This document shows positions 10,511 to 21,365 of a DNA stretch of 64,000 bases, one piece after another. Each line of letters begins with the position of its first letter. The stretch's first letter is position 1. Under the pieces are notes generated by a model. The model made no database searches. It had not been told where the DNA came from and worked only from the letters and a program-made list of their open reading frames with translations. The DNA lies in contig BCKK01000005.1 of assembly GCA_001600615.1 (NCBI GenBank), forward strand, positions 620,001 through 684,000, given 5' to 3'. Both the position numbers and the translations under genes were made by a program. The stretch comes from Dioszegia crocea (lineage: Eukaryota; Basidiomycota; Tremellomycetes; Tremellales; Bulleribasidiaceae).

Positions 10511-12287
10511 CTACATGGCCAATCCCGGCCCACTGCCACCTTTACCCTTTACAACCTCATATCCTTCCCCCTCGACACCTCCATCCCCATTAACCTCCAC
10601 AACCAGCCCATCCCATCCCGGCTCTACCCTACCTCCCCACTTCTTAACCTTCTGCTCTGTAGCCTTGACGGCCTTGTCTGCCCAATACCTGGTTACAAGT
10701 TCCTGCGCCTGCTCATCGTCCGGATGCCTCGATCCGGGCTCACTCCCTGTCCAACTCTCGCCGTGCTCACCGCGCACACTCGCACAGAGTTCTTCCCACA
10801 TGTAGTGGCTGACAGGATGTACCACATCTACCAGGTAGGTAATGCTTGGTTTGAGCCGCATGGCTATACGCAGGGCTTCAACCAGGTGGATATGCGAAGA
10901 ATGACGGACGAGAGGCCAGAGCGAGTCGATAATGAGTACAGGGAGGGGTCGGGGTTGAGATCCAGAATTAGATCGAGAGACAGAGGCCGAAGATGAGTTG
11001 GAAGGGTTCTGACTCATTGATAAGGAGGATAGATCGGGGGATGATCTTCGGGAGTTGCGTCGGGAATGACGGGGTGTGTCCTGGGGTGTAGGAGGGATGA
11101 CAACTTTTGGTTTATGGATAGGGACAGCCTGAGGAGCACAGCAGTCATCCCTTGGTCGATTGGGTGAATCGGTCTGTTCGGGTTGCTCGCTGATGTTGTT
11201 CTCGTTGAAGGTGGTCATTGCTGATAGAGGTGGAACATTGCGGTCCATCATGCGTAACCAGGTAGGTTCCGGGATTTCGGAGACGTCCGACATGTAGATG
11301 ATGGATTCGTCAAACATGAAGCCGAGGCAGATAAGGGGTTTGCGCTCGTCGTCGGTGAAGTAGATGCCGTGTTCGACTGATGAGTTAGCTCGAGTCGACG
11401 ATTGAAGGTCAGGCTTGGAGGCTGAGTAGATGGAAGTGGGATTGAGTCAAGGAATCGTGGAGTGATTGACAAGAGGGATGGACCAAGAAATCGCGTCGAT
11501 GATACTGCCACAGCACGATAACTCACCTGGTAGAGCTCGAACTCGGATTCCCTCCACCTCGAAATCCGCATCGTCCTCGATGATGTGGAACCGCAATGCC
11601 GGGCTGTCAAGTCAGCAGGGTCTCTGAAGATTAGATAAGTGGCAACTCACACGTCTCCGCCTCCACTAGCCTTCTTGCGATCCACAAGGTACGGGAAAGA
11701 GGTCGCAACCGTCTCATACGTCTCTCTGTTGAGGAAAACGGGTATAATGCAATTTTGGCGGAAACACCATTCTCTCAGATCGTCTAGACCATAGTACGCA
11801 TCCGCATCTGTCGATCAGCGCTATACCATAGTCGCCGCGCTGGAGACTCACGACCATGGGTGAGGATGACAGCGTCGATCCTCGTAACACCCCATCGAGG
11901 GAAAAACTTCGCCGATTGCTCCCTGAACGTCTTGCCCACATCGACAATGACGTTCCTCCACTCTCCCTCTGTGTCCTCATCGTCCGCATAACGCTTCTTG
12001 CGCACAATGACACTCGTGTTGCCTCGCTTATTCTTCCATCCCTCGGGCACATCGGGGCTGACAGCAGCTCGACAGCAAGCGCATGGGATGGTGTCTGGCC
12101 ATTCACCAGAGGGGTTGTACTCGCCCTTGGCAGGATGATCGTTAGGCGCGGGTAGAGGAAGGTGCTTTGAGAATTCGGAGGGGTAAGGCTGGGTAAGCGT
12201 CAGACAGGGGGTGAGGGGGAGACCGGTGGATGTGCCCGTGCCGAGGAAGAGCAGCTGGACGGGAGAGTCTTCTGTTTCGATAGACAT
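10511..12287 (-). CDS. Metallo-beta-lactamase-fold hydrolase (PhnP-like, fungal type)
   Basis: Four exons (11852-12287, 11651-11807, 11527-11603, 10511-11376) give 511 residues. It begins with LLFLGTGTSTGLPL, then a Cys pair in IPCACCRAA, GNTSVIVR, and VIVDVGKTFR. The metal-binding motif THGHADAYYG (H-x-H-x-D) is created exactly by splicing exon 1 to exon 2. Later motifs include VEHGIYFTDDE and SDVSEIPE. A Ser/Arg-rich, low-complexity insert of about 80 residues (with RRNSRRSS) interrupts the C-terminal part before VLIIDSLWPLVRHSSH, where the fold resumes. Related bacterial PhnP and fission-yeast homologues are phosphodiesterase-like; the substrate here is unknown. Probably a cytosolic zinc or manganese enzyme. 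Confidence 0.88.
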
Positions 12288-13265
12288 GATGGTACGAGGG
12301 ATCTACGGGGGAAGATCGGGAGGAAAGGGAGACAGGTTGAAGGGTAAGGGAGGGAATATTAGATTTACACAGACGCGGTGCAGCTTATAAACTATTTTGT
12401 TTTGAACTTTTGAATCGGGACCCAGGTGAGAGGATGACGAATCGGGCAGTTGCCAGTAACGTAAACTTACGGTAACGGGCGGCGATCGGGAAGAAAAGCT
12501 TCGGCGAGGAATGGATCGGGACGAGGGCTGCATGCATGCATATCGACGAAGGAAATGGCGATGATGAGGCCGAGGTGGGGAGATCGCGCAGCCCATTCTG
12601 TGCGTGATTTGATGGAGAAGACTGAATCAAATGGCGCAAAATTGGGAAGGGCTCTCGCTGGATGAAGACAGGCACGTTTGATAGGTAGATAAGCCTTGGC
12701 AGATCTTCCGCCCAGTCTGGCCTGTGCATTGGCCATTGGCTGTCTTCAGGTCGAGCAATACCCCCTGTGTCTGTCTTCTCCCTTAGCTGGTGGTCATATT
12801 AGATATCAAGAGGTGGCCAGCGCAAGCATTAGCTGCTCCTAGCGATTCAGCCGGTGATCGAGACGTACGACATCAATTTTCGCCGCCGCGCTTCTAGCCG
12901 GTTCATCTGGCCACATACAATTAGCTCGGCCTTAGTCGACAGTGATACTGCCTTCCTTTCAGAGGATCTGAACCACATCTCTCGGTACTCGACTTCCAAC
13001 TGTGCTTTAGTAAGCGGTGTCGGATACGCCTAGAAGGCTAAATCCCGCGGATAACCAAAATCAATCAGCCCACCTCGGTCCACTTCGCATTCCGCGATAG
13101 GTCTCACCCCGGCGGTGCAATCCTGAGACATCTGCTGGGTCTCATCCACCCCCTCGTATTGGCTATCTGTCGAGATTCCCGCATACACTCCCGTCCGGTG
13201 CATCCCTGGGCGCCTGAGCACTCCACACCTGATCCCCCTTACCCGGCTTCTCCATCCTCCACACC
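12288..13265. promoter_or_regulatory. Divergent intergenic region, about 1 kb
   Basis: It lies between the hydrolase (start 12287, minus) and the membrane-protein gene (start 13266, plus). It should contain both promoters. Short open frames here (12303-12736, minus) have no supporting splice sites or motifs. Nothing else is recognised. Confidence 0.35.
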
Positions 13266-14473
13266 ATGTCTAGCGTAACTTCTACACCTATCGCTTCGGC
13301 ATCGACAGTCTCGGGCGTGAGCAGGTCATCTACCCCTTCGGCGTCGAGTTCTCCCACTCAGGCTCCACAACAATCGAGTGGGGATAACTCTGTCAACTTC
13401 TATCGAAATGTAAGTGCTCTCGCACGAGGAACGTGCTTCTCTGCCCGCCACGGATCCATTGCCTTTGATTCCCAGGCTTCAAATCTCAATGGTATACAGT
13501 CCTGACCCTTGCAGTTATTCTACATCCTTATCGGTCTCCTAGGAGTCTTCGCAGTCATCTCTATCCTGTCTCTACTGCGCGCCCGTCATCGCCGGAAACT
13601 GGTACATGCCGAAGTAAGTCATCCGCCAGCTAGTCTTTCTCGCCTGATTCCGTCCTCACACTCCTACAATGGCTCTTTGCTGATTCGCAGGCACGCCGCA
13701 TGGGAGTTCTCGTACCAGGCATGCCAGGCTATATATCCCTCCGAGAACGTCGAAACGCCCGCGAAGGCAGAGGAGGTCGAGCCAACACGGCAGATACGAC
13801 GCATCCTCCAGATTGGTGGGAGGTCGGCGCGGCGGGATGGATGAAGGCGTGGCTTAGACCTTCGGCGCCATCTAGGGGTTACTCGGGTCTTAGCACCAGC
13901 GGGCAAGGTGGAAATCTCGGCACTGGCGTCAACTTTGCCTTTACATCTATGGCTGGACCGTCTAAATCCCCCTTCTCATACTCTGACAATGATAACCTCG
14001 ACCTCTTATCGGAGAAATCTCAATTCCGACCACTCGCCATAATCCCTCCCCAAACCACAAGGGATGAGCCAGTACCTATACCCAAATCATCACTCAAATT
14101 CTTCCCTGTAAACTCGGCATATAGGCCTGAGGATCTGGTGGCGCCTCCATTAGTCTGGGGAGGGGAAGGGGTGGGGACGGGTCAGGTGTTAGAGCAGGTT
14201 GATGGGCTTGGCGGGAAGAGAGTGGATGTGGTCACTATGATAAGGATGCCGGAGACGCCTGAGCAGATTGAGACGAGAGAGAAGGCTGGGAAGCGGAATA
14301 GAAGGGTTGATGGCGAGGGAGAGGATGAGGATGAAGAGGATGGAGAGGTGTTGAGGGAGTGGGGAGGGGTATGTTTGGGGGTTGTGAGGATGGGTGTGGG
14401 GTCGGAAGGGGAAGTCGGGGCAAGGGGGAGTAGAGATCAGGGACGAGAGTCAATGGGTGGGCGAGAAGTGTAG
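13266..14473 (+). CDS. Single-pass membrane protein of unknown function
   Basis: Three exons (13266-13409, 13515-13613, 13691-14473), all in phase 0, give 341 residues. A Ser/Thr/Pro-rich N-terminus of about 48 residues precedes one strong transmembrane helix encoded by exon 2 (LFYILIGLLGVFAVISILSL), followed by a basic stop-transfer sequence (RARHRRK). The tail is hydrophilic, with a short Trp-rich patch (PDWWEVGAAGWMKAWL), a conserved-looking VDVVTMIRMPETPEQIE and an acidic run. The positive-inside rule predicts an outside/lumenal N-terminus and a cytosolic tail. No family was recognised; a role in the secretory pathway or at the plasma membrane is inference. Confidence 0.75.
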
Positions 14474-14947
14474 AGGGAGTGTGCCTTCGTGGGGTGTGGA
14501 ACGAGGACCACAACGAACTGGGTATACAGAGCGGTAAGGCGATAGGCGGGTTGTATGAGCGAACAGGGGGGGCATCTGCTTGTATAGAACATGACTAGTA
14601 AGGTACAACGGTCCACTCACGCGTATTGACCAACTCGAATCCTGCCGTATGTCCGAGCTCGCACCATCGCTTCCCGCCTTCTGCTCGAATCACCAGAGAT
14701 CTGACTGAGCGACACTGACGAATCGGATTAGCTGGGCGAATGGTTAAATCAGGTCTTTCATCGTGATCCTCGACAGCTAATTACGTCTATGCTCAGTCGT
14801 CTGATGGTTCTCTACTGCGAGATATGCATACAGTGATATGTACCGTGAGAGGGAGGACTGACTAGCTACGAGTCGTACAATGAAGCCAAGCGAGGGATAT
14901 GGAGGTACTGCTTGATCCGCTTGATCCTTGGGAAAGGTCAAGCAGTC
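14474..14947. other. Intergenic region with a duplicated 27-bp block
   Basis: The region lies between convergent stops at 14473 (plus) and 14948 (minus). It contains the block at 14813-14839, repeated with 25 of 27 matches at 16161-16187, each time 100-165 bp downstream of a small minus-strand gene. Confidence 0.5.
14813..14839. repeat. 27-bp block shared with 16161-16187, copy 1
   Basis: Both copies share TATGCATACAGTGATAT exactly and differ at two positions in the first ten bases. Both lie 3' of a small hypothetical gene on the minus strand, which points to duplicated 3' flanks. Confidence 0.7.
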
Positions 14948-15307
14948 TCAATTCGCCCTTGCCCAGCCCATTCGCTGCTGCGATTCGGCATGGCTCTCAT
15001 CTTGATCTGACCCCTTTGAGTCCGGCAGCTTCGTCGAATCCCCGGTCGGATTCTGACTCTCCCACGCAGCGGTGAGTATCGCCTTTCTCTTCTCACGGTA
15101 GTCAGACTCGTTAGTCTCCTTGGTGACTTTCCAGTACGCATCGAGCTGCGCGTCGGTGAGATTGACATAGCCGAGCTCAGTCCAGTACAAGCGCTGGCTT
15201 TGGGGGTACTCGTCCATGGCGGTCCTGTGAAATTGCTTGAAGGTTGGAACATCCTGCGAGACAGGGCCTGTAGTGTTGTCCGCTGCAGAAGACATGTTGA
15301 GGGACAA
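14948..15307 (-). CDS. Small hydrophilic hypothetical protein A
   Basis: A single exon encodes 119 residues from 15307 or 115 from the Met at 15295 (MSSAADNTT). No signal peptide or membrane helix is present. It is Gln-, Glu- and Lys-rich with a central aromatic segment (QRLYWTELGYVNL) and then a charged stretch that is probably helical. It is the first of three small minus-strand frames spaced about 1 kb apart, all beginning Met-Ser-Ser. Not recognised; could be a lineage-specific gene. Confidence 0.5.
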   Translation of the reverse strand: MSLNMSSAADNTTGPVSQDVPTFKQFHRTAMDEYPQSQRLYWTELGYVNLTDAQLDAYWKVTKETNESDYREKRKAILTAAWESQNPTGDSTKLPDSKGSDQDESHAESQQRMGWARAN

Positions 15308-16323
15308 ATGGGTTGGTTGTTGAGTAGTTGGTGGATTGGTGGCTTGGCAAGGTTGAAATGTTTGGACTTGGTACTTGGGGAGGTGGCCGGGGGAATGAAA
15401 GCTGGGATGATGTTGAGTTGAAAACAGGGTGGCAAAAGGGCTTCAATCGGTTATTCCCCCCGTTCCGGGAGTACCTGTCCTACCTCCCTCCCTCGGGCTG
15501 CAAGGGTAACTTAACAAAGGATCCTAGACTGCAACACGTTCAAGAACCCACGAAGACATCCAAGCAATACGCACATCATCGCTCGCCATTCGCCGGATCC
15601 GGACAAGGGGTAAGTGAGGCGAGGAGTCTTCCAGGCGTATGACGATGGGGAGTAGGCTCGAGGTTTTAGGTCACCCAAACACGTCTAGCGCAGGCGTTCA
15701 TCCTTTATTCAGCCACCCCTGGTCCTCGTCCACGTACGTACAGTCCGAATCTGATGTGCTTAAAGAGCTCGGCAAGAACCGGCACGATACAGATCCAGCT
15801 TCCCCCTACGTACGAACGTCGGACGGTGAGAAGCCAGAGCATAGAAGATTCGAAGCGGATTGACGTCCGGCCGCGGACGCCTCGCTGATTCTTGAACACG
15901 CCGAGGCCCAAACGTTAACGATCCCTCATGACCAGTGATGCTGACTAGCTGTGTGCCAGGCTCTGCGAAGTCTTTCCCTGGACCTAGCTTCGTACTCCTA
16001 GCCACGCCACACTAGACTTTTCCCGCCACCCGCCTTCCGAACTAGGTGAAAGTGGCAAAAATGGGAGAGTGGCGAATGTGAGACAATGAGACTTGATTGT
16101 CGTGGGCGTCTCCGGCTCTGCTTGCCAATGTAACATCTCTTCCCAAGGTGAGGTTGATACTGCGGGCTATGCATACAGTGATATCTGATAGGGGAGGAAA
16201 TCACTCGCCGAGTACTACGGAAAGACGAAAGGGGAGATATGGAAATGAGGCCTGAGTGGACGTCCTGCAAGGTGCTAGTTGGGTAGCTGACTCCAATCAC
16301 CCATGAGCATGCGCTATCGTACC
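15308..16323. other. Intergenic region, about 1 kb
   Basis: It holds the upstream region of small gene A and the downstream region of small gene B, including the second copy of the 27-bp block at 16161-16187. Other open frames here lack support. Confidence 0.35.
16161..16187. repeat. 27-bp block shared with 14813-14839, copy 2
   Basis: 25 of 27 bases match copy 1. It is 137 bp downstream of the stop of small gene B. A GGGAGATATGGA-like stretch also follows each copy within 100 bp, so homology extends loosely beyond the core. Confidence 0.7.
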
Positions 16324-16623
16324 TCATGCAGCTTTATCCCCGTCATCACTCCGCTCGGTATCGCCACCTGAAGCCTCCGGGGTGACCTGCCTGATCTTCG
16401 AATCACGGGGTTCCGCAGCGCCACGAGTGTCCGCTGTTCCCTCTTCTTCAGCTGAGGTAGAGAGTGCCGCTGCGGATTTGGGAACTGATGTCGGATGGCG
16501 TTTCTGGTACTCCAGGACTCCCTTGGCCATGTTATCATCAGGGTTTTCTTCAAATGCTCGCAAAACGCTGAGGGCGGGACCTCGTCCCATGGACTGATTT
16601 GCAGAACCGCCGTCGGAGCTCAT
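16324..16623 (-). CDS. Small hydrophilic hypothetical protein B
   Basis: A single exon gives 99 residues, starting MSSDGGSANQSMGRGP. It is acidic and Ala/Ser/Glu-rich with no hydrophobic segment; ALSVLRAFEENPDDN may form a short helix and the rest looks disordered. It lies in line with small genes A and C on the same strand and shares a 3' flank block with A. Not recognised. The open frame is short enough that it could be spurious. Confidence 0.42.
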   Translation of the reverse strand: MSSDGGSANQSMGRGPALSVLRAFEENPDDNMAKGVLEYQKRHPTSVPKSAAALSTSAEEEGTADTRGAAEPRDSKIRQVTPEASGGDTERSDDGDKAA

Positions 16624-17186
16624 TGTAGGGTCGTCGTTGGGGTGTGTGAAGGTATAGCGGCTTGTGAATAGTGCTTGAGCTGCAAAGGTAAACTAGTGGT
16701 CGGCAGATGGTTGAGTAAAGAAGAGATAAGAGGAAGTTGATGGCGTGCACTTGCAACCGCCGACGTGTGCAGTCCAGGCCAGGTGAGCACGACAAAGGGT
16801 CGTCAGTCACTGTGCGTGCCGGAAGGAAAGCACTCGAACGAGTGCGCAGACCATCGCACGTCACTCGAAGCCGCGAAGCAGGTGACTGACAACTGAGAAG
16901 GCGGAATCGTAAGACAAAGCTAGGTGAGTGATCAGAATTAGGGCGGCTGAGATTCCTGTTGGTCTACGGGACGCGCTCACCCCACACTCATAATGTACAG
17001 TCATGTCATCATACAGGTGCTATAGACGATCAGAGAAGAGAGACGTCTCTAGTACAGCCACACGCAGAGTCCAGTGGGCACCGAGTCACTGCCTGATGAT
17101 GCATAATACAAGACGAGAAAAAGAGGGATTGAAACGCTTGGTCTTCCTATCTCTGTATGAGGCGTATGTCAGATCTGAACCACCCT
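16624..17186. other. Intergenic region
   Basis: About 560 bases between small genes B and C, both on the minus strand. It should hold the promoter of B and the 3' end of C. Nothing else is recognised. Confidence 0.3.
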
Positions 17187-17465
17187 TCAAGCGACGTTAG
17201 AGCCCTGGGACTTCGACCCATCATTCTGCGACCCTTGAGTACGCTTCCTCGCAGATGTAGAACCTCCGGCGAAAGGTGGTCCGGTCTCGTTCCAAATCCT
17301 GTTGGCGAACGCCCTCCACTCGGACGCAGGGAGTTTGGAGCATATAGCGTGCTGCTTGGAGGAAAGTGTGACGTAGCCGTCGTAATCTGTTTTCTGGATC
17401 CGCCCGCAGAAGGGCTGATCTGAACCAGACATGGTGGTGATGTCGGCGCCGAGATTGGAGGACAT
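17187..17465 (-). CDS. Small hypothetical protein C
   Basis: A single exon gives 92 residues; a second Met at codon 12 is a possible start. The middle (DYDGYVTLSSKQHAICSKLP, then WRAFANRIWNETG) looks like a small folded unit and the end is Ser/Gly/Gln-rich and basic. GYVTL resembles GYVNL in small gene A, a weak hint of common origin. Its start lies only 37 bp from the start of the divergent five-exon gene at 17503, so one of the two starts may be misplaced. Confidence 0.4.
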   Translation of the reverse strand: MSSNLGADITTMSGSDQPFCGRIQKTDYDGYVTLSSKQHAICSKLPASEWRAFANRIWNETGPPFAGGSTSARKRTQGSQNDGSKSQGSNVA

Positions 17466-17502
17466 AGCGGTAAGATAGGATGCGAAGTGCTGAGGTGAGA
17501 GT

Positions 17503-18257
17503 ATGAATCAGTGTGTGTTGGCTCAATCGATAGGTAAGTAGGCTGCGAGGACTGATATGTAGAAGAGGAGAAAGAGGCGGGAAAAGTCTAAGCTTCATAT
17601 CACGCCGGCTTGTCCAAAGCCCCAACAACGCTAGGAGCCAGGGTGAAGACATCAAAGGGCGCCACTCAGATCACACGCGTCCCAGACAAACTTACAAAGC
17701 CTCCGTTCAGGCCCACTTCGCACACCATCTTCCCTGACAAAAGCAGTGCAACTGCCCTGACACCCAGAATCATCCTTTCGCATCGAGTCGAGACGTTGCA
17801 GGGTCAAGTTTGTTAGACATTCCAAACGCGTCAGAGCCCTTTGCTTCCTTTGACGCCTGCACCCACACAGCCTTCCGACTGCTGTTTGGATCTGGCTAGA
17901 TCTCGGGCCCAAAGCCGAGACCCTAGACCTTACCTTGGTCCCTTCTCTCAGTGAGGAGGTGATACGGCTTGGCAAGGGTGTAACGCGTTTGAGCAGAACG
18001 GAGAAGCTCAAGGCCAAAACGCATCATCAATACGCGTTCATGGCAGGTCAGGACCTGAGTATCCTATGTAAGTAGTGCCCCCCAGCCAATGCGCCCCTTT
18101 TGATTTCCTGACTTGACCCCATAGGCCCCTCTTATTCCCCCGCCACCGGCACACGATGTCAAGAGTAAGTAAAGTGGCAAACCCCAAAGGACCCACGCCA
18201 AGCCGGACATCAGTACTCAGTCAGATCCAACACCTAGCACAAATCGACGTACAGTAG
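17503..18257 (+). CDS. Five-exon hypothetical small protein
   Basis: No long open frame covers this gene. Joining 17503-17533, 17620-17802, 17900-18067, 18125-18164 and 18221-18257 gives 152 residues with every junction in phase and a TAG stop. Donors are GTAAGT (introns 1, 3, 4) and a weaker GTCAAG (intron 2). The clearest coding stretch is in exon 3: LVPSLSEEVIRLGKGVTRL, then AFMAGQDLSIL. The protein is basic in its first half, with no signal peptide or membrane helix. It ends 21 bp from the stop of the convergent carboxylase gene. Not recognised. The first exon and intron 2 are the least certain parts. Confidence 0.5.
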
Positions 18258-18278
18258 TCCACAATCCCAAGCCGCAAC

Positions 18279-20408
18279 CTACATCCTGAATACACCCCAT
18301 CCGCCCGAATCAGCCTCGGCACTCTCCCCTCTCCCACCCGATCCAGCAGCACCCTCCGATACTCGTCCTGCCCTTTCTTCATCGGCAAGTTCAAGTGCTA
18401 GACCCAGCACGTCTCTCGTATCACTCGGCTTTATAATCCCGTCGTCCTGCTCAATCAGCCTTATCACTACCATAATATAACAAGATAGCTCACCCATATT
18501 CTCGCAGTCGAGTACAACGCCGAGCTCTCCTTCTCTATCCTCCCTCTTAATTCCCCAAAGCTCTTCTCTTGCTCCGCTGCTGATTTGCCTTTGCCACCTA
18601 CAGTCTGCATCACGCTGGCTAGTTGATCAGGGCCCATAACGCAGATTTTGGCATTAGGCCACATCCACAAGAACCGAGGAGAGTACTGATACATCAGCTT
18701 CAGGTCTTACCACCACGTCAGGTCTGAGAAATTGGAGGATGTGTGTAGATTAAGACTTACTGCTCGTCCGCACATTCCATAATTCCCCGCTCCGTATGTA
18801 CCACCCGTGACCACTGTAAACTTGGGAACTTTCGCCCTCGCCACAGCCCTCACCATCTTTGCTCCATCTTTCGCTATCCCACCTCGTTCCGCCTTCTCAC
18901 CAACCATATAACCCGACACGTTGACTAGGAACAATAAGGGGATTTGACGCTGAGAGCAGAGTTCGATAAAGTGGGTGGATTTCAGTGCGGAGGGGGAGAG
19001 CAGGACACCATTGTTGGCTATTATCCCGACGCTACATATCAGCCAGATGTTCCCAGGAGGTAGACTCGCCAATCGAAGAGATGCGCGAAAGGTGGACTCA
19101 CGTATGCCCATGTATCTCTGCAAATCCTGTAATGATGCTTTTTCCATATTCCGCTTTGAACTCTCTGAACTCGCTACCGTCTGTCAGGCGTGAGATAACT
19201 TCACGAGGATCATAGCTCTGACGAGGGTCGGCGGGGATTATGGCGTCAAGGTCTGTGGTAGGGTGGACGGGCGGACGGGAGATACGTTTCTCAACCTAAA
19301 GGATCAGCACTCGCATGGGCTTGGTTTCGGCGGGCCACGATCAACTTACAGCTCGTTTCCCACCTGCCGTCTCGCCCAGATCCCTCACAGCCTCCCTAGC
19401 CAGCCTAATCGCATGCCCATCATTCTGCGCCAGATAATCCGCCACTCCCGAAACGCTCGTATGCATCTCACCACCTCCTAGAGTTTCTTCATCTACTATC
19501 TCGCCCGTTGCCGCTTTGACCAAAGGGGGACCAGCGAGGAAGATACGGCCTTGGTTCTGAACATCAGCAATGAGCTTTTGGTCAAGAGTAGGAGGAGATG
19601 CCCACCTTGACAATGATGACCACATCTGACATGGCTGGCATGTAGGCTCCACCCGCTACGCTGATACCGTGTACGACAGATATTTGCGGTATGCCCAGAC
19701 CGGACATCCGAGCCATGTTGTAGAAGATTCGTCCGAAGTGGTCCTATACATAAGCACTGGTACATCGTGGTTAATCCCTAAAGCGTGTGGACTCACATGA
19801 TCTGGGAATACCTCACTTTGGTATGGCAAAGCCGCACCCCCACTTTCCACCAAATAGACACAAGGCAATTTATTCTCCAGAGCAACCTGCTGCGCCCTCA
19901 AATGCTTCTTCACCGTCAATGGGTGGTACGCTCCACCCTTGACAGTCGGATCATTGGCAATGACCATAACTTTCCGCCCCTCCACTACTCCTATACCCGT
20001 AATAATCCCGGCCGAGGGTAAAGGATCAGGATAAACCTCATGAGCCGCCAGTGGGCTCAATTCCATAAATGGTGATGCAGGATCAAGAAGGGCTGAGACT
20101 CGATCTCGAGCCGTGAGCTTGTTCTTGCCTCGAGCGAGCCAGCGAGCGGTCGTCGCTGATCCACCGCCTTGACGCGCTGTGGCTCGAAGCTCGTCGATTG
20201 AGGCTATAAGGGCGGACATGTTGTCTCTGTTTGCTTGCGCTTCGGAGGATGAGGGGAGGAATGTGGTAGGTAGGGGTCGGTGGGTTGAGGTGGTAGGTGC
20301 AGGTTGGGAGATGAGGGTGCGTTTGAGGATGAGGGGGAGGGTCGTGCGGGGTCGGATCATCTTGGAGGTGGATGATACCGCTAGGCGCGGACGTGGGAGG
20401 AACGGCAT
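18279..20408 (-). CDS. MCCB: Methylcrotonoyl-CoA carboxylase beta subunit, mitochondrial
   Basis: Seven exons (19797-20408, 19606-19743, 19350-19556, 19102-19295, 18761-19031, 18494-18685, 18279-18446) give 593 residues, normal for the family. This carboxyltransferase subunit pairs with the biotin-carrying alpha subunit to carboxylate 3-methylcrotonyl-CoA in leucine breakdown in the mitochondrial matrix. Landmarks: [79 protein letters not shown] and [20 protein letters not shown]. The N-terminus is basic and Ser/Thr-rich like a presequence; the Met at 20360 ([14 protein letters not shown]) is an equally good start. The alpha subunit is not in the window. Confidence 0.95.
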
Positions 20409-20744
20409 CTTAGGCGTGTGTATGGCTCCTGTGTGCTGTGCTGGGGTATGGTTGCAATGTACAACAAGGATAGATGGTCGAGATGAAGGGCTGAAGCACG
20501 CAGATGGACCAAAGATGGACGCGAGGAATGGGCCGGCCGGAGCTTGCCATACCCAATGCCGAGAGCCGGTCACCTCCGATACCCGGTGGTGTAGGCGCAG
20601 GGTGAGGCCGGTGAGGTAGGGTGTGTCTTGGGGGCCAGTAGCCAGTGGTAGGCAGTAGGCAGAGGGTACAGAAGGGATACAGGTCTGGAGAAGAGACTGG
20701 CCAAAGAATCACACTTCTCGGCTGGTTCATGGTGATAGATACCC
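20409..20744. promoter_or_regulatory. Intergenic region upstream of the carboxylase gene
   Basis: About 335 bases between two minus-strand genes; it should contain the carboxylase promoter and the isochorismatase-family 3' UTR. Nothing else is recognised. Confidence 0.35.
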
Positions 20745-21365
20745 CTACTTGATGTCTGCAACGCTAAGGACGGTCCCAAACCCATCCGCCAGCTCCTTCA
20801 ACACCACCTCTACCAACTCCGCCCCCTTAATCCCTGGGATATCCCGATCCCCAATAGCCTCACGGATAAGAACCACCTCATACCCCCTCTCTGACGCCTG
20901 TCTTGCAGTAGTACTAACGCAAATATGCGCCATATACCCTACAAGCACAACTTTACTCTTGCCCGACTTCTCGATGAGCTCTTGGAGGTTCGTACCCGTA
21001 AATGACCCCGGATGCTCCTTCGAGACGACCGATTCGGAATCAAGAGGTTTGAGTACGTCAAAGATGTTGGCAAGGGGTGTATCGGGAGTGAAGACTGGTG
21101 CGCCTGAAGGAGTTTTGTGCCAGATGTGAATGATGGGTGCGGAGGCTGAACGATAGGTGTCTAGGACGGTTTTAATGGCTGAGCGGGATGCATCGACGTT
21201 TACAGTTGTGAGTTGCCCGTCGGCGTATCTAAGATTCAGCATGGGACGGGGTAAAGGACGGGGTGGGACTGACTCGTTCTGAGCATCAATGATGATGAGG
21301 ATACTGTCGGATGGGCTGACGGTACTGGGCTGGATACCGATAAGTTCGCGGAAGGATTTGGTCAT
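20745..21365 (-). CDS. Isochorismatase-family cysteine hydrolase
   Basis: Two exons (21274-21365 and 20745-21228) give 191 residues. The 45-nt intron keeps the frame open, so an unspliced reading would wrongly insert 15 residues (including PPRPLPRPM) between Glu and Tyr of the conserved DAQNEYADGQL. The expected triad is visible: Asp in IIIDAQNE, Lys in HIWHKTPSG and Cys in GYMAHICVSTTARQ. The family includes nicotinamidases, N-carbamoylsarcosine amidases and ureidoacrylate hydrolases. This compact version resembles uncharacterised fungal members acting on small amides or carbamoyl compounds. The start at 21365 (MTKSFREL) is chosen; a Met 32 codons upstream lies in a Pro/Thr/His-rich leader. 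Confidence 0.88.
   Translation of the reverse strand: MTKSFRELIGIQPSTVSPSDSILIIIDAQNESVPPRPLPRPMLNLRYADGQLTTVNVDASRSAIKTVLDTYRSASAPIIHIWHKTPSGAPVFTPDTPLANIFDVLKPLDSESVVSKEHPGSFTGTNLQELIEKSGKSKVVLVGYMAHICVSTTARQASERGYEVVLIREAIGDRDIPGIKGAELVEVVLKELADGFGTVLSVADIK

Noticed and set aside
12303..12736. Overlapping minus-strand frames upstream of the hydrolase
   Set aside because: There are three mutually overlapping frames with no common splice structure; the region is better read as promoter and leader.
17652..18017. Minus-strand frame of 121 residues
   Set aside because: The plus strand carries five in-phase exons here; the minus frame has no motif.
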